From an uncultured bacterium (GTDB lineage Bacteria; Cyanobacteriota; Vampirovibrionia; Gastranaerophilales; Gastranaerophilaceae): 64,000 nucleotides of DNA. Positions 23,948 through 33,220 of the stretch are shown piece after piece (the first letter of the stretch is position 1; each line of letters begins with the position of its first letter). The translations under genes and the position numbers were made by a program. Under the pieces are notes generated by a model. It made no database searches. It saw only the letters and a list, made by a program, of their open reading frames with translations, and had not been told where the DNA came from. The DNA is taken from positions 124,001 to 188,000 of the forward strand of contig ONOE01000001.1 of NCBI GenBank assembly GCA_900319365.1, in the 5' to 3' direction.

Positions 23948-25570
23948 ATGGAAAAAATCAAAAAACTCTTAAACGAAAAATGTTCGATTTTTAAAGGTGA
24001 TTTATTTGGCGGAATCATCGCATCAATCATTGCTTTTCCGCAAGCTTTAGCGTTCGGGGTTGCATCAGGAATGGGAGCTCCGGCAGGTATCTGGGGCGCA
24101 ATAATTCTTTCTCTGACTTCAGGCATTTTAAGCGGCAGATTTCCTTTCGTTTCAGGCCCTACGGGCCCGACGGCAATTGTTATTGCTGCAATTGTTTTAT
24201 CCTGCAAAGGGAATATCCCTGCTGTTGTTACGGTACTTTTAATGGCGGCTGTTTTCCAGATAATAATTTCGTTTACTCCCGTGCCAAAAATGATAAAATA
24301 TGTTCCATACCCCGTAATTTCAGGATTTTTGACGGGTATCGGACTTATTATTATAATCTTGCAGGCTGCGCCGCTGCTTGGCGGAGTTGCGCAATCCTCG
24401 ACAATCAACGCAATTATAAAATTCCCGAGTGTTCTTGCAAATTTGAATATTCACAGCTGCATTCTCGGCGGCGTAACTCTTTTACTGCTATTTTTCACCC
24501 CGAAATTTATTACAAAATTCATTCCCGTTCAACTCTTTGCGCTTGTTGTTATGACAGGTGTTGCTTATTATACGGGCTGGCAGGCGGATAAAATTTCTTC
24601 AATAAGTCCGGCTTTGCCGAATTTTGTTTTCCCTGATTTTTCTTATGAATGCATATCAAAATATATCCCCGCAGCTTTAACTCTGGCGTTTATCGCAACG
24701 GGTGAAAGCCTTTTGACAGGCATTATAATGGATTCTTTAACCAAAACAAAGCACAATTCCCCAAAACTCGTCCTCTCGCAAGGGATAGGGAACCTGTTGT
24801 GCGCAATGACAGGCTCAATGGTCGGCTCTGCTGCCACAATGAGAAGTGTTGCAACCGTAAAAACCGGGGCAAAAACAGGCGGCGCATCAATTTTATCAGC
24901 TCTAATATTGATTTTGGTACTATTTAAAATGACCGCTTTTATTGCGCAAATTCCGATATGCATTCTTGCGGCAATTTTAATAAAAATCGGGTATGATATT
25001 TTGGATATAAAAGTTTTCAAGGTCTTAAAATTCGCTCCAAAAGACGATTTGTACGTATTACTGACGGTGCTTGGGCTTACGGTATTTTATAATCTTGTCT
25101 TTGCTTTAGGTATCGGGGTAATCCTTGCAGCGCTTTTATATGCAAAAAGGCTTGCCGACGATACAAACGTACAGGTTGTACAATTCAATCATCTTGAATA
25201 CACCCCGTACGAAACTCAAATCGAAAAAGGTTCACACTATAAAATAAGAATTTTGCATATCGACGGACAATTTTTCTTCGGCTCTGCAACCCAAATAATT
25301 TCGCATTTTGACGAAATGCTTGAAACAGAGTGCATTATACTGAATTATTCTTCCGGGTCAGAACTTGATATGTCCGCAATATTTGCACTTGAAGATATCA
25401 TTATAAGACTTCAATCACAAAAAATACAATTGATGCTTGTAACTCCGAATACAAAAGTCTTTGAACAAATTAAATCATTAGATGTTGTTTCACAAATCGG
25501 CGAAGAATATATTTTCCAAAACGAAAAAGATGCAATTGATAAAGCCGTTGAAAAATACGTAAATATTTAA
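23948..25570 (+). CDS. SulP-family inorganic anion transporter with STAS domain
   Basis: 540 residues with about a dozen hydrophobic segments (AFPQALAFGVASGMGAPAG, SGPTGPTAIVIAAIV, ATGESLLTGIIMDSL) typical of the SulP/SLC26 fold. A cytoplasmic STAS domain follows (about 420-540, IRILHIDGQFFFGSATQI). Members move sulfate or, as in cyanobacterial BicA, bicarbonate with sodium. A beta-carbonic anhydrase gene lies convergently 32 nt downstream, which favours a bicarbonate role. Substrate cannot be read from the sequence by eye. Confidence 0.92.
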   Translation: MEKIKKLLNEKCSIFKGDLFGGIIASIIAFPQALAFGVASGMGAPAGIWGAIILSLTSGILSGRFPFVSGPTGPTAIVIAAIVLSCKGNIPAVVTVLLMAAVFQIIISFTPVPKMIKYVPYPVISGFLTGIGLIIIILQAAPLLGGVAQSSTINAIIKFPSVLANLNIHSCILGGVTLLLLFFTPKFITKFIPVQLFALVVMTGVAYYTGWQADKISSISPALPNFVFPDFSYECISKYIPAALTLAFIATGESLLTGIIMDSLTKTKHNSPKLVLSQGIGNLLCAMTGSMVGSAATMRSVATVKTGAKTGGASILSALILILVLFKMTAFIAQIPICILAAILIKIGYDILDIKVFKVLKFAPKDDLYVLLTVLGLTVFYNLVFALGIGVILAALLYAKRLADDTNVQVVQFNHLEYTPYETQIEKGSHYKIRILHIDGQFFFGSATQIISHFDEMLETECIILNYSSGSELDMSAIFALEDIIIRLQSQKIQLMLVTPNTKVFEQIKSLDVVSQIGEEYIFQNEKDAIDKAVEKYVNI

Positions 25571-25602
25571 TTTTCTGATTATTTGCAAATTTTAATTATT
25601 TA

Positions 25603-26190
25603 TTATATCAACGAAACCTCGCCCGTGTCGTGGTTGAAATGGCATTTTGCGATATAGAGTTTATTTTCATCTAGCGCATTTTTTATAATTGAAGAATTTT
25701 TCAGCAAATAATCTTCAACCCACACGGTATGTTTTCTTGCAAATTCATTGTTGCAATCAAACTTTCCTTTGCCGTCAATTACAGGGTACACGCTTTTTAA
25801 AATTGATTGAAAATGTTCGGGCATTTCAGGGTAAATTTCGTTGGCATATTTCATCACCCCGCAATCATCATGACCCAGCAAAATAAGCAAAGGCACATGA
25901 AGTTTTTTAACGGCATACTCAATACTTTCTTTTACGTTTGGTCCGACGGCAATTCCCGCTACACGCACGACAAATAATTCTCCTATCCCGCAGTCAAATA
26001 TTATTTCGGGAACAACTCTTGAATCCGAACAGCTCAATACGCACGCATAAGGTTCTTGATACAATGCAAGTTTTTGCAGGGTTTTTAAGCACATATTATT
26101 TGCGCTCGGTGTTCCGTTCATAAAATTTTTATTGCCGTTTAATAATTTTGTAAGCTCTTTTTGTGCTATATCAGGAATTTTATTTGTCAT
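25603..26190 (-). CDS. Beta-class carbonic anhydrase
   Basis: 195 residues. Zinc ligands are present in CSDSR (Cys54, with the Asp56/Arg58 dyad) and HDDC (His107, Cys110). SGxxxN-type loops are replaced by GIGELFVVRVAG and AVGPNVKESIEYAV, as usual for the class. It interconverts CO2 and bicarbonate in the cytoplasm. Length is slightly below the 200-220 typical. A GGAGAG site precedes the ATG. It is convergent with the SulP transporter, suggesting a joint role in bicarbonate supply for carboxylases such as biotin carboxylase (encoded at 51474) or PEP carboxykinase (29925). Confidence 0.93.
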   Translation of the reverse strand: MTNKIPDIAQKELTKLLNGNKNFMNGTPSANNMCLKTLQKLALYQEPYACVLSCSDSRVVPEIIFDCGIGELFVVRVAGIAVGPNVKESIEYAVKKLHVPLLILLGHDDCGVMKYANEIYPEMPEHFQSILKSVYPVIDGKGKFDCNNEFARKHTVWVEDYLLKNSSIIKNALDENKLYIAKCHFNHDTGEVSLI

Positions 26191-26270
26191 ACGCTCTCCT
26201 TGTTTTTTGTTATTATATTATAATTTCATAAAATTTGCGAATATTTTGTATTTATAATAAAGTTATATTA

Positions 26271-28358
26271 ATGGTTATGTGTAAATTTAATCTTAGAAAA
26301 TTAATTATATTATTGGCGTTGGTGATGTTTTTGGGCGCTCAAAACTGTGTTTTTGCAAATGAACAAGAAAACAGCACAACACCCGCAATCACCGTATCAG
26401 AAGAAACAAGCGTCGATACAGCAAATAATGAAACAGCACAAACGGATTTTAAAATAGATTCAAAAATTCAAAAAGAATTGCAAAAATCTATTCAGGCAGT
26501 TTATGGCGAAGAACAAGCGGGTGAAATTTATGATAACCTCATAAAACATGCTCAAACCGCAATCCAAAACAGACCGCAAAACCTCAAAGAGCAGGATAAA
26601 ACAAGAAACTCCGAATGGTATAAAAACGAAATCATTTATATGTTTTATGTTGACCGGTTTGGAGTAGTAAAACCCGAAGATAATAATACATTCCAAGATT
26701 CTACCCAAATGTTTGATTATTTACAGGATCTCGGAGTAACAACCTTGTATTTGCTGCCGTTTGCAGACAGTCCTATGTCCGATGCGGGGTTTGACGTTAA
26801 AAACCCCAGAGATGTGCGCAAAGATTTAGGCGGACTTGACGAATTTAAAGCATTTATAAAAGAGGCAAAAGCAAGAGGGTTCAAAATAAAAGCCGATCTT
26901 GTACTTAACCATTTGTCCGATCAGCACGAATGGTTTCAAAAACTTTTAAAAGGCGACGAACAATATCTGGATTATTTTGTAGTAAAAGATTATATTCCCG
27001 AATACAAAAGATACAACGATGAAAAGTTAGGAACCGTTATAGAATACACCGAACCTGACGGAACCGTTTCAAAACGCCGTTTGATTTTCCCCGAAAATAC
27101 CGAAAATCATTTCAGAAAAATTACCGTTAACGGGAAAGATTATTACATATACCATACGTTTTATCCGTTCCAGCCTGATATAAATTGGGAAAATCCGAAA
27201 GTTTTATATTATATGCTTGATACTATAACTTCATGGGCAAATATGGGCGTTGATATATTCAGAATGGATGCCATTCCGTACCTGATTAAAGATGCGGGAA
27301 CAAACGGCGAAAACCAACCCAAAACCCACGCCGTCATAAATATTTTGAGCGATTATATTCAACTTACATCGCCCTCATCAGTAATTCAGGTTGAGGCATG
27401 CCAGCACCCGAAAGATATTATTCCGTATTTCGGGAAAGACAGAAATATTGATATAGATATTAATGGTGAAGATTTAAAATTAAAACGAACTTCCGAAGCG
27501 CAAATTGCATACAATTTCCCAAACATGAATGCAATCTGGGCAAGTCTTGTAACGGAAGATAAAAAGTATTTTACGGATAATTACAAAAAAGAACCAAACA
27601 TTCCTAAAACCGCAGCATGGGGGAATTTTTTAAGAGTCCATGACGAATTGACCCTTGAAATGGTTTCGCCCGAAGTGCGCCAATTGATTTTTGAAAATTT
27701 GGCACCCAAAGGAGCTGATTTCAGAAACGGTTTCGGAGTAAGCGGAAGATTGGCAAATTTCTTGGATAAAAATCCGTCAAGAATACAGGAAGCTTTCGGC
27801 ATTCTGTTTTCAATCCCGGGAATCCCCATAATCTATTACGGTGATGAAGTCGGGGTTACAAACGATTTTAAAAATGCTCAAAAATCCGCTCAAAAAAGAA
27901 AAAGCAAAAACAAATTTTTAAAATTATTATCCGTATTTGATTCCAGAGATATAAACAGAGGCAATGTTCCGCAAAAACTGTTTTACGGTTCGGAAAAGGG
28001 CTATTACAAATTTAATTCCAAAATTTATCTGATTACAAAAAATCTCATAAATATCAGAAAAAATAACCCCGTTTTGGTTAACGGTGATTTTGAAATCGTA
28101 AAGACCAAATCTCCGCACAATTTGGCATACGTAAGAAAAAATAAAGACCAACAAATACTTGTTATAAATAATTTATCAAAAAATAAACTTGTCGCAGAAA
28201 TTACCCTGCCGATAAATATTGTACTGAAAAATCAAGGTAAAATTATGCATTTAAAAAACCTTGTTAACGGTGATGATATTAAGGTAAATATTTCAACTCA
28301 AAACAGAACAATGCACCTGCGCCTTGCACCGTATCAAATTGTTTGGTTGGAATTGTAG
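26271..28358 (+). CDS. Secreted GH13 alpha-amylase family enzyme (trehalose synthase-like)
   Basis: 695 residues from ATG 26271. A signal peptide (LRKLIILLALVMFLGAQNCVFA) suggests export. The GH13 barrel is complete: DLVLNHLSDQHEWF, FRMDAIPYL (nucleophile Asp near 333), QVEACQHP (acid/base Glu near 374) and FLRVHDELTLEMV (Asp near 457). HDELTLEMV is characteristic of trehalose synthase/maltose glucosyltransferase-type enzymes, but these are normally cytoplasmic. The N-terminal 75 residues after the signal are low-complexity. No ribosome site is clear; a TATAAT at 26253-26258 lies only 12 nt before the ATG. Exact substrate is uncertain. Confidence 0.8.
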   Translation: MVMCKFNLRKLIILLALVMFLGAQNCVFANEQENSTTPAITVSEETSVDTANNETAQTDFKIDSKIQKELQKSIQAVYGEEQAGEIYDNLIKHAQTAIQNRPQNLKEQDKTRNSEWYKNEIIYMFYVDRFGVVKPEDNNTFQDSTQMFDYLQDLGVTTLYLLPFADSPMSDAGFDVKNPRDVRKDLGGLDEFKAFIKEAKARGFKIKADLVLNHLSDQHEWFQKLLKGDEQYLDYFVVKDYIPEYKRYNDEKLGTVIEYTEPDGTVSKRRLIFPENTENHFRKITVNGKDYYIYHTFYPFQPDINWENPKVLYYMLDTITSWANMGVDIFRMDAIPYLIKDAGTNGENQPKTHAVINILSDYIQLTSPSSVIQVEACQHPKDIIPYFGKDRNIDIDINGEDLKLKRTSEAQIAYNFPNMNAIWASLVTEDKKYFTDNYKKEPNIPKTAAWGNFLRVHDELTLEMVSPEVRQLIFENLAPKGADFRNGFGVSGRLANFLDKNPSRIQEAFGILFSIPGIPIIYYGDEVGVTNDFKNAQKSAQKRKSKNKFLKLLSVFDSRDINRGNVPQKLFYGSEKGYYKFNSKIYLITKNLINIRKNNPVLVNGDFEIVKTKSPHNLAYVRKNKDQQILVINNLSKNKLVAEITLPINIVLKNQGKIMHLKNLVNGDDIKVNISTQNRTMHLRLAPYQIVWLEL

Positions 28359-28670
28359 GTTTAATAAGTTTATAAGTTCATAAGCAGTAGGTCAGGCTTT
28401 AGCCTGACATTAAATATTTCGTTTAGGTAACGTTCGAAGAATCGCCTTATCATGCGCACATAAGGCAATCTTTCGCTATCGCTCAAGATAACGTAAATGT
28501 AGGGTGCGTTTGCTCTCCACACCAATGAAAAACAGATTTCAACCCTCACCCGCCCTACGGGTCCAAATGTCGAGGGAAAATATATTTATCCACACATTCT
28601 CTTTCTTGATGTTCAAATCAGTTTGATATAAAATTGATACAACAGGGATATTTTTTAAGGGAGGAGTAGA
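28359..28670. repeat. Intergenic mosaic of dispersed repeats
   Basis: No gene is seen. AATAAGTTTATAAGTTCATA (28363-28382) is identical to 20 nt of the inverted repeat around the S23/IVP gene (59069-59103). GTCAGGCT/AGCCTGAC (28391-28408) is a perfect hairpin. Positions 28435-28492 are a copy of the repeat at 47348-47405. A GGAGG site at the end belongs to the acyltransferase gene. Confidence 0.7.
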
Positions 28671-29795
28671 ATGAGTACAAATAATACTACAGCCGCAACG
28701 CCCAAAAAGAAACCGTTTTTAAATTATATAAATGTATTCAGAGGGCTTGCAATATTACTTATTGTTGCAGGACACACTATGCAATTCGGTGCCCCGAGCA
28801 GTTTGATACATAAAATAAATTGTGAAATCGTATGCGGAGGAACAGCGCTGTTCATCTTTATTTCGGGATTTTTGTTTCAATATTTATCATACAAATTCGA
28901 ATACAAAAATTACATGAAAAAGAAATGGACAAATGTCATTATGCCCTATCTTTGGACGTCAATCCCCGGTATACTTTTTTGTTTATACCTGCCAAAAACA
29001 TACGGCAACTCTTTTGACGGGCTAAATCCGCTTTTGCAAATACCGATGTTCTTAACAACAGGAAGAATACACAACATTCCGACATGGTTCATTCCGATGA
29101 TTGTATTGTTCTTTTTATGCTCGTGGATATTATTAAAACTCGAGAAAAAAGGGATTTTATATAAACTTTTGCCGTTGATGTTTCTTGTTACCCTGCTTTG
29201 TCCAAGGGTTGATGTTGATTATCATTCGATAATCAATTTGACTTACACACAGAAATATCTGGCATGCCTGTGGTATGTTTTCAACGGATTTATTCATTTC
29301 TTTGCGCTTTACGTATTCGGGATGTTTTGTTCAAAATATGTGGAAGTTATTAAAACGTTTTATAAAAAAAGATTACTCGTATGGGTACTTATGATTGGTT
29401 TTGCAGCACTTGACGTTTATTTAAGCTACAAAAACATTTATACAAGTTTCACGGTATCAAAAACATTTTTAACAATTCTTGTATTGGGATATTTGGATCA
29501 CTACGACCCTTATATAATGGCACACCCTAAATTGAATAAAACTCTTGATGTCATAGCAAAATACAGCTTCGGACTGTTTTTTGTACATTGGTACTGGTTT
29601 TTTATCTACAATCAGGTTTTCAATCTGGATAACGTAATCCCCGTGGTGAACGGTAATTATGCTCTTGTGCTCGGAATAATAACATTGAGATTTCTGGCGG
29701 TAAGTGTTCTTTCAATGCTGTCATTATTCATTTTGAAAAAATTCATATTGTTTATAAAAAATGATGCAAACACAAGAATGTTTCTGGGTGTATAA
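28671..29795 (+). CDS. Membrane acyltransferase (acyltransferase family 3)
   Basis: 374 residues with about ten hydrophobic helices. The start region LNYINVFRGLAILLIVAGH contains the conserved Arg and the catalytic His of the Acyltransf_3 family, which O-acylates surface sugars, peptidoglycan or lipids. CGGTALFIFISGF is the usual second helix. The ATG has a GGGAGGAG site. No polysaccharide genes adjoin, so the acceptor is unknown. Confidence 0.88.
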   Translation: MSTNNTTAATPKKKPFLNYINVFRGLAILLIVAGHTMQFGAPSSLIHKINCEIVCGGTALFIFISGFLFQYLSYKFEYKNYMKKKWTNVIMPYLWTSIPGILFCLYLPKTYGNSFDGLNPLLQIPMFLTTGRIHNIPTWFIPMIVLFFLCSWILLKLEKKGILYKLLPLMFLVTLLCPRVDVDYHSIINLTYTQKYLACLWYVFNGFIHFFALYVFGMFCSKYVEVIKTFYKKRLLVWVLMIGFAALDVYLSYKNIYTSFTVSKTFLTILVLGYLDHYDPYIMAHPKLNKTLDVIAKYSFGLFFVHWYWFFIYNQVFNLDNVIPVVNGNYALVLGIITLRFLAVSVLSMLSLFILKKFILFIKNDANTRMFLGV

Positions 29796-29860
29796 AACAG
29801 GAATAATTGTTTAACAGTCAAGTCTTTTCTTAGTATTTAAAAAATATATTTAATATAAAA

Positions 29861-29896
29861 AAGCGCCGATTTGAAAAATTTCAAATCGGCGCTTTA
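29861..29896 (-). terminator. Rho-independent terminator of pckA
   Basis: A 17-bp perfect stem (29861-29877 with 29880-29896, core AGCGCCGATTTG) is followed on the minus strand by a T6 run. It lies 30 bp past the pckA stop and may also serve the convergent acyltransferase gene. Confidence 0.9.
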
Positions 29897-29924
29897 AGTT
29901 TTATTTGCAAGTAATTAAAATTAA

Positions 29925-31526
29925 TTACTTAACAGAGCTTAACGGCTTCGGACCTGCATTTACAATTTCTGACGGCATGTCAGGATATTTAGCAGCGAAG
30001 TTGTCTGCAAACATTTGAGCCAACTTGTTAGCTGATTCATCGTAAGCAGCTTTATCAGCCCACATACCTCTTGCATCCAACATTTCAGAAGGAACATTCG
30101 GGCAAGATGTAGGATAATCGACATTAAACACATCGTGATGTTTAAATTCAACGTTATCAAAATTACCGTTCAATGCAGCCGTAACCATTGCTCTTGTATA
30201 AGCTAATTTCATTCTCTTAGCACCTGATGCAGCACTTCCGCCTGCCCAGCCTGTGTTGACTAAGTAAACTTTAGTACCGTATTTTTCAAGTTTTTCACCT
30301 AACATTTTAGCGTAAACACTTGCATTTCTAGGCATAAACGGTTCGCCGAATAATGTTGAGAATGTAGGAACAGGTTCTGTGATACCTCTTTCGGTACCTG
30401 CTAATTTAGAAGTGAAACCTGTTACAAAGTGATACATAGCAGCGTTCTTATCAAGTCTTGAAATCGGAGGTAATACACCGAATGCATCAGCTGTTAAGAA
30501 GATAACAACTTTCGGTATTCCGCCGACAGAAGGGATTGCTGCGTTATCGATATAATTGATAGGATAACCTACACGAGTGTTTTCTGTTAATGAACCGTCG
30601 TTGAAATCAAGAGTTCTTGTTTCAGGATCCATTATAACGTTTTCAACGAGTGATCCGAACTTGATTGCGTGATAAATTTCGGGTTCAGATTCTTCAGAAA
30701 GGTTGATGCATTTTGCATAGCAGCCGCCTTCGAAGTTGAATACACCGTCAGGAGACCAACCGTGTTCATCATCACCGATTAACTTACGGTTAGGATCTGC
30801 TGACAAGGTTGTTTTACCTGTGCCTGACAAACCGAAGAATACGGCTGTTTCATGAGTCTTAGGATCCATGTTAGCAGAACAATGCATAGGTAATACATTC
30901 TTAGTTGTCATAATGTAGTTCATTGTAGAGAATACAGATTTCTTAATTTCACCTGAATATTGAGAACCTGCAATCAAAATCATATGAGCTTCATAATCGA
31001 TAGAAATGAATGCTTCTGAATTTGTGCCGTCAACAGCAGGATCACATTTGAATCCCGGAGCACAAATAATTGTGTAATCAGGTTCACCATAGTTTTTAAG
31101 TTCTTCTGCGGTCGGTCTGATTAACAATTCGTGAATGAACATGTTTTGAGATGCCAATTCGTTGATAACTCTGAATTTTTGAGTATATTTTTTATCTGCA
31201 CCTGCATAACCGTCAAAGATAAATACTTCTTTACCGTTTAAGTATTTAACCATTTTTTCTTTGATAGCGTTATATTTTTCTCTTGAAATAGGTCTGTTAA
31301 CTTTGCCCCAAGCGATTTCATTGTGAACACCGTCAGTATCAACGATGAATTTGTCTTTAGGTGAACGACCGGTATATTTACCTGTAGTAACAACCAAAGC
31401 GCCTGTTTCAGACAATTTGCCTTCTCCACGTTTAATAGCGGCTTCTGTTAATTGAGCCGGGGTCCAGTTTCTGTGAACTGCTGACGGAGAAGTGATGCCT
31501 AATTTTTCAATTCCGTAAGTTTCCAT
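29925..31526 (-). CDS. pckA: Phosphoenolpyruvate carboxykinase (ATP)
   Basis: 533 residues from ATG 31526 (AGGAGG site upstream). Diagnostic motifs are FGLSGTGKTTLS (P-loop), IGDDEHGWS (metal-binding), TGKYTGRSPKDKF (oxaloacetate site) and FVTGFTSKLAGTERG. It converts oxaloacetate and ATP to PEP, CO2 and ADP, or the reverse in fermenting gut bacteria. The gene stands alone with its own terminator. Length is normal for the ATP-type enzyme. Confidence 0.97.
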   Translation of the reverse strand: METYGIEKLGITSPSAVHRNWTPAQLTEAAIKRGEGKLSETGALVVTTGKYTGRSPKDKFIVDTDGVHNEIAWGKVNRPISREKYNAIKEKMVKYLNGKEVFIFDGYAGADKKYTQKFRVINELASQNMFIHELLIRPTAEELKNYGEPDYTIICAPGFKCDPAVDGTNSEAFISIDYEAHMILIAGSQYSGEIKKSVFSTMNYIMTTKNVLPMHCSANMDPKTHETAVFFGLSGTGKTTLSADPNRKLIGDDEHGWSPDGVFNFEGGCYAKCINLSEESEPEIYHAIKFGSLVENVIMDPETRTLDFNDGSLTENTRVGYPINYIDNAAIPSVGGIPKVVIFLTADAFGVLPPISRLDKNAAMYHFVTGFTSKLAGTERGITEPVPTFSTLFGEPFMPRNASVYAKMLGEKLEKYGTKVYLVNTGWAGGSAASGAKRMKLAYTRAMVTAALNGNFDNVEFKHHDVFNVDYPTSCPNVPSEMLDARGMWADKAAYDESANKLAQMFADNFAAKYPDMPSEIVNAGPKPLSSVK

Positions 31527-31669
31527 GTTAAGCTTCCTCCTTTTAAAAAGCATTTATACTCTTATACAGGTTAAATTTAATATAAAAACTATTTTTTTTC
31601 AAGTATTCAAAACGGTTCAATTGTTATGATTTTGTTAAGTTTTTAGCCTAAATAACAAATTTAAGATGA

Positions 31670-32853
<1,184 letters not shown>

Positions 32854-32859
32854 AAAAAC

Positions 32860-32942
32860 ACAGGGTGGTAGCTTGCGAAACTGCCGACAACTCTGTAGAG
32901 GTTAAAAGTGGTTCTTGTTTTTATAACAGGAGCCATTTTTTA
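32860..32942 (+). ncRNA. Structured small RNA of unknown class with terminator
   Basis: ACAGGGU (32860-32866) pairs with ACUCUGU (32890-32896), enclosing a hairpin GGUAG (32867-32871)/CUGCC (32881-32885) with loop CUUGCGAAA. A 12-bp terminator stem (32908-32919 with 32925-32936) and T6 run end it. G-U pairs occur only when read on the plus strand, fixing orientation. No open reading frame follows on this strand, so it is not a cis riboswitch for a plus gene. It does not match 4.5S, tmRNA or RNase P signatures. It could be a 6S-like or antisense regulator. Confidence 0.6.
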
Positions 32943-33220
32943 ATATGTACAAAATCATAAAAATTAGTAACAAACTAATGTTGAATTTATCTATACAGCC
33001 TCCTTTCTAGTCGGACACACGCCCGAGGTTAAAAAGTTAATAGAGGCGATGTTCCTTTCGGAAAAGAGCTGTCGTTTACCCTGTGTCGCAAGTGTAATTA
33101 GAAATTACACCCGTTAAAATTTTTCAACGTTCAAAAAATTTTGTATTCATAAAACTTGTTCAGTATCTTATTTAATAAGCCAATTCTCCGGCTTTCTGCC
33201 TCATCAATGAGCAAGTATTA
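32943..33220. other. Remainder of the secA-tgt intergenic region with partner pairing
   Basis: ACCCTGTG (33078-33085) and GCTGTC (33068-33073) can pair with CACAGGGT (32859-32866) and GGTAGC (32867-32872) of the small RNA, giving an alternative long-range fold. GAGGTTAAAA occurs in both halves (about 32898 and 33034). A CCTTTCGG hairpin lies near 33054. GTGTAATT/AATTACAC (33092-33110) is a short palindrome near the secA end. No gene is seen. Confidence 0.45.

Noticed and set aside
32860-33090. tmRNA, RNase P RNA or 4.5S RNA
   Set aside because: No GGUUCRAAUCC/CCA end, no GAGGAAAGUC core and no GGAAGCAGCC loop are present.
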